Source: Larix sibirica
Taxonomy: Eukaryota; Streptophyta; Pinopsida; Pinales; Pinaceae
Assembly: GCA_004151065.3 (NCBI GenBank)
Contig: NWUY0300015139.1
Span: forward strand, 15,579-27,022
Direction of reading: 5' to 3'
DNA length: 11,444 nucleotides
Shown piece after piece: positions 8,865 to 11,444 of the stretch. How positions within the stretch are numbered: position 1 is the first letter of the stretch; each line of letters starts with the position of its first letter. The translations under genes and the position numbers were made by a program. Below the pieces are notes generated by a model. That model worked only from the letters and a program-made list of their open reading frames with translations. It was not told the DNA's origin and did no database searches.

Positions 8865-11339
8865 TTAAGAGGGTGGAACTCTCTCTTGAGTTTGGATATA
8901 TTCATCCCAAAGGCTACTTTCATATGATATAAAATTTAATATCTGGGGTTCAAATAACCTAAGGGATAGTTCGTCAAATGATAAATCTTTGACCATAGAA
9001 TTTAATCCTTTAGTTGATGCATTATGACCATTGGCCAAGTTATGTGTCTTCATAGTGGCTTTCCCAATGCACTCCTGTAGATCTTCGGGAGTGATGGAGT
9101 CTATGCTTCTAATAGCCGCAATGTCCTCATCTTTGATGATCCTCAATTACGCCAACTGCTGTTCTTTTGGTATTGGGTCCTCAAATGTACCAGAAGACGA
9201 CAAATGACACTTTTTGAAAGCTTTGGTGAATATCCTCACATTTGGAAATGTGATCTTTTACTTCATTCTATAATTTCTTTTCAACTTTTTGGTAGCTGGC
9301 CAAGGTTGCAAAATCCAACTTGAGTTCAACTTTGGATCTCTTGGGAAAATGTGGAGGGATTTCCTTGGCTGTTTTCCTCCAATCAATTATCTTCTTCATC
9401 CTGTTGTAAACCTCTGTAAGCCTTTCCTAGTAGAAGTGGATTCCTCGGATATCTTCCTGAGTCGAGTTACCATTCCTTGTACTTCATAAGTCTATTTAGT
9501 GAGCAATTCTTGAGAATGAAACAATTGTTCTTGAAGGGAAGAATCACAGTCGTAAAATGGTTTCAAGTATTGCTTCTGTTCTTGTGCAGTATTTAATTGA
9601 ATCACCAGTGATTCCTTTTCTTTGTTAAGATCCACTATTTGTGCTTGCAGAGCTCCTTTCTCTATGGTAAGAGATTCTACCTATTGGTCCCACTGATTTT
9701 CTTTCTCTTGTATCACTCTCAATTGAGACCGTATATCTTCTTTTTCACTTTCTAATATTACTACCTGTACATTAAGCGAGTCCTTCTCATCTTCTAAGCT
9801 TTGTATGGTTTGCATGGATTCTTCTTTTTGTAGCTCCAGGGCATCTGGCTGGTGTCTCATCTCAATCCCTTCACTCCTAGCCTGCACTATATTATCTTTC
9901 AATTTGACCACTTTGGCCTTGTTGCTTTCTATGTTCTCCATTAGCTTGTGTATGTTATCTTCGTTATCTAATGCCGCAACAACATTAATAGATGCTGTGA
10001 ATTTTGGATCTTTATTTGTGCCCTCAACTACTGGGACTTCCTATATAGTGACAATATCGGGCTATGAAGCAAACTTGAGTCTCTTTTCCATTCTCTTCAT
10101 AACAGTCTTTCTTTTTGGGTCATAGACTATATTTTCCAATTTAGCAACCACATGTTGCTTGGATGGTGTAAATGGCCTAAGTCCCAATTCAACTAGAGGA
10201 AGGTGTCCTCTAGTGAGAGGAATTTCTGTGTTTCTATATATTATATTATCAATGTCCATATCTTGGTTGCCATTGCCTTGTAGATTCTGGGATTCCACAA
10301 CTTCCTTGAGCAATTCTTCTTCTTCATTCCTTTTCTTCAATCCCTCCCGTTGTAGTCTCTTCTCTTCATGTTCAGCAACCAAATTTTCAACTTTCTCTTG
10401 TTCAACCCTTTTATGTGTTTCTCCAATTCTTTCCTTCTATTTTCTCTCTTCTTCTGCCTTCTTAGCCATTTCTTCTTCTTGTAGTCTCTTGGCACTTTCT
10501 GTTAGGAGATATTCTTCTACTGCCTCTTTTCTTGCAGCTTCCTCTAGATCTTCTTGTGCTGATGTATCAGATGGCTTGTTGGAAGTTGTCCCTTTCCTTT
10601 TATTTAATTCTGGAATATTCTTTACCCGTCTGTACACTTCCTCCTCTCGTAAGAATTGATCTACATATTCATAATTAATTCTAACTGATTGGAAATGTAA
10701 AACCACTTTCTGGTGGCTATCATTTCTGACAAAAATATTTTCACCAAAATTATAAGAGTCCAACTCTTTCACAAATTCTTCATCTTCCTTGACCTTATTA
10801 AATTTTTATGCTCCAACTATGAGTGGGAGTTTGGGCCAAGAATATTTATTATTGTCATGTAAGAAATGTCCAATACCATTTATAAATGTGTGTCTCACAA
10901 TATCCTTTAAGATGATGTAGTTAGTGACATACTTCGGCATCAAGAGTGGAACTTTTGAACCTATGTAAGAACATAAATAAGTACCTTCAGGATTAAAAAA
11001 ATAATCTCCTAACTGTGTGGCCATTTTCAAGGATTCATCGGACATACAGTTTGATTCTTTCTCAAAAATCAACTTGTATAATGGAACCAATAACTCTTCG
11101 CAAATTTGTTTGTAGAAACTTGCATGTTTTTGAATCTATAGAATATGATATGCCATGTAGACTGGAGTTTCTCTAGGATTTCATCTACACCTAAGAACTG
11201 GAAAATGATTCAGGTTCATAATACAATCTATAAGGTAGGGTGGCATATGAAATTGAACCTTCTTTTCTTGAAGTCCTTTCTGTGCATTGTTGATAGCCTG
11301 CCCAATGTTCTCAGAGACAATATCGGCCTAGATGAACAT
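8865..11339 (-). pseudogene. Decayed antisense ORF, coiled-coil protein, possible retroelement accessory gene
   Basis: Read on the minus strand from an in-frame ATG at 11339-11337, one frame covers about 825 codons to a TAA at 8867-8865. Five open pieces (11090-10806, 10772-10437, 10382-10062, 9941-9681, 9146-8865) share that frame, and the gaps between them also read as protein. Stops lie at 11328-11330, 11181-11183, 11136-11138, 10806-10808, 10437-10439, 10062-10064, 10041-10043, 9681-9683, 9492-9494 and 9147-9149; between about 9405 and 9200 the likely coding continues in another frame. The first ~180 codons look globular, including ADIVSENIGQAINNAQKG, FFNPEGTYLCSYIG and a following LLMPKYV. 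A Lys/Glu/Gln-rich region from about 10600 to 9500 has heptad-like spacing and is probably coiled coil. The last ~95 codons are mixed, with SITPEDLQECIGKAT. I do not recognise a named domain. Antisense ORFs between pol and 3' LTR are known in Tat-lineage elements, and this fits by orientation and place. The true N-terminus may lie beyond the right edge. A captured or neighbouring host gene fragment is the alternative. Confidence 0.65.
9190..9405 (-). pseudogene. Frame-shifted segment of the antisense ORF
   Basis: Within the long minus-strand frame, the main frame between about 9405 and 9200 shows clustered stops (for example 9396-9398 and 9387-9389). The frame offset by one reads well as protein instead: MKKIIDWRKTAKEIPPHFPK followed by Lys/Leu/Val-rich sequence, with one TAG at 9268-9270, then VKDHISKCEDIHQSFQKV. 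Near 9190-9220 the main frame resumes with SSSGTFEDPIPKEQQLA. Two compensating indels about 200 bases apart explain this. It is decay, not programmed frameshifting, since stops occur on both sides. Confidence 0.55.
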
Positions 11340-11444
11340 TGTACCATGTGTTGATAGCAATTAAGTGTAGGGATGTGTCTACTCTAATTATCTATCTTAC
11401 TATGAATTGGTGAGATTCAATTGACAGAAATGAAGCAATTATCT
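11340..11444. other. Right edge, upstream of the antisense ORF
   Basis: On the minus strand the main frame has several stops here (TAA, TAG and TGA-type breaks within 100 bases). A neighbouring frame reads for about 15 codons with protein-like content (RHIPTLNCYQHMV), so the gene may continue beyond the window after another indel. No LTR-like repeat of the 3240-4290 region was found in this stretch, so the 3' LTR, if present, starts farther right. Confidence 0.35.

Noticed and set aside
9805-10125. Plus-strand open frame of 106 codons with membrane-like hydrophobic composition
   Set aside because: Again the complement of coiled-coil coding sequence; the hydrophobic residues are an antisense effect.
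10159-10659. Plus-strand open frame of 166 codons, the longest in the window
   Set aside because: It is Ser/Phe/Leu-rich because it is the complement of the Lys/Glu-rich antisense gene; the minus frame is coherent over 2.5 kb, this one is not.

Overview
The window looks like intergenic DNA from a large-genome land plant. A gymnosperm is my best guess, inferred from the style of the decayed retroelement rather than shown directly. The DNA is AT-rich, has no intact long reading frame, and carries remains of a Ty3/gypsy-type LTR retrotransposon. I found no bacterial gene organisation, no intact host gene and no RNA gene.

Layout: 1-305 is T-rich low-complexity DNA. 306-3240 is unassigned sequence with a few short repeats: a GAT microsatellite, a CTAGTTCATT repeat cluster and TGCTA/TAGCA motifs. 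About 3240-4290 is probably the 3' part of a 5' LTR with two TATA-like boxes. It is followed at 4295-4312 by a primer-binding site matching the 3' end of plant tRNA-Arg at 16 of 18 positions. From 4313 to about 6218 there is a long leader that includes a ~72-bp imperfect tandem repeat. A plus-strand gag pseudogene spans about 6219-8112 and contains the conserved retrotransposon gag core, broken by many stops and at least one frame change. 8113-8864 is AT-rich and non-coding.

From 11339 down to 8865 the minus strand holds one long decayed reading frame of about 825 codons. It has an N-terminal globular part, a long Lys/Glu-rich coiled-coil middle and an acidic C-terminal part. Its pieces lie in one frame over nearly the whole 2.5 kb, which chance ORFs would not do.

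Together this fits a gypsy element of the Tat/Ogre/Retand kind, lineages known to carry extra ORFs, including antisense ORFs near the 3' LTR. I see no protease, reverse transcriptase, RNase H or integrase between gag and the antisense frame. The copy may therefore be a gag-only, non-autonomous element with an antisense accessory gene. The 3' LTR would lie beyond the right edge. The antisense gene is the most unusual item here; I cannot name its function.
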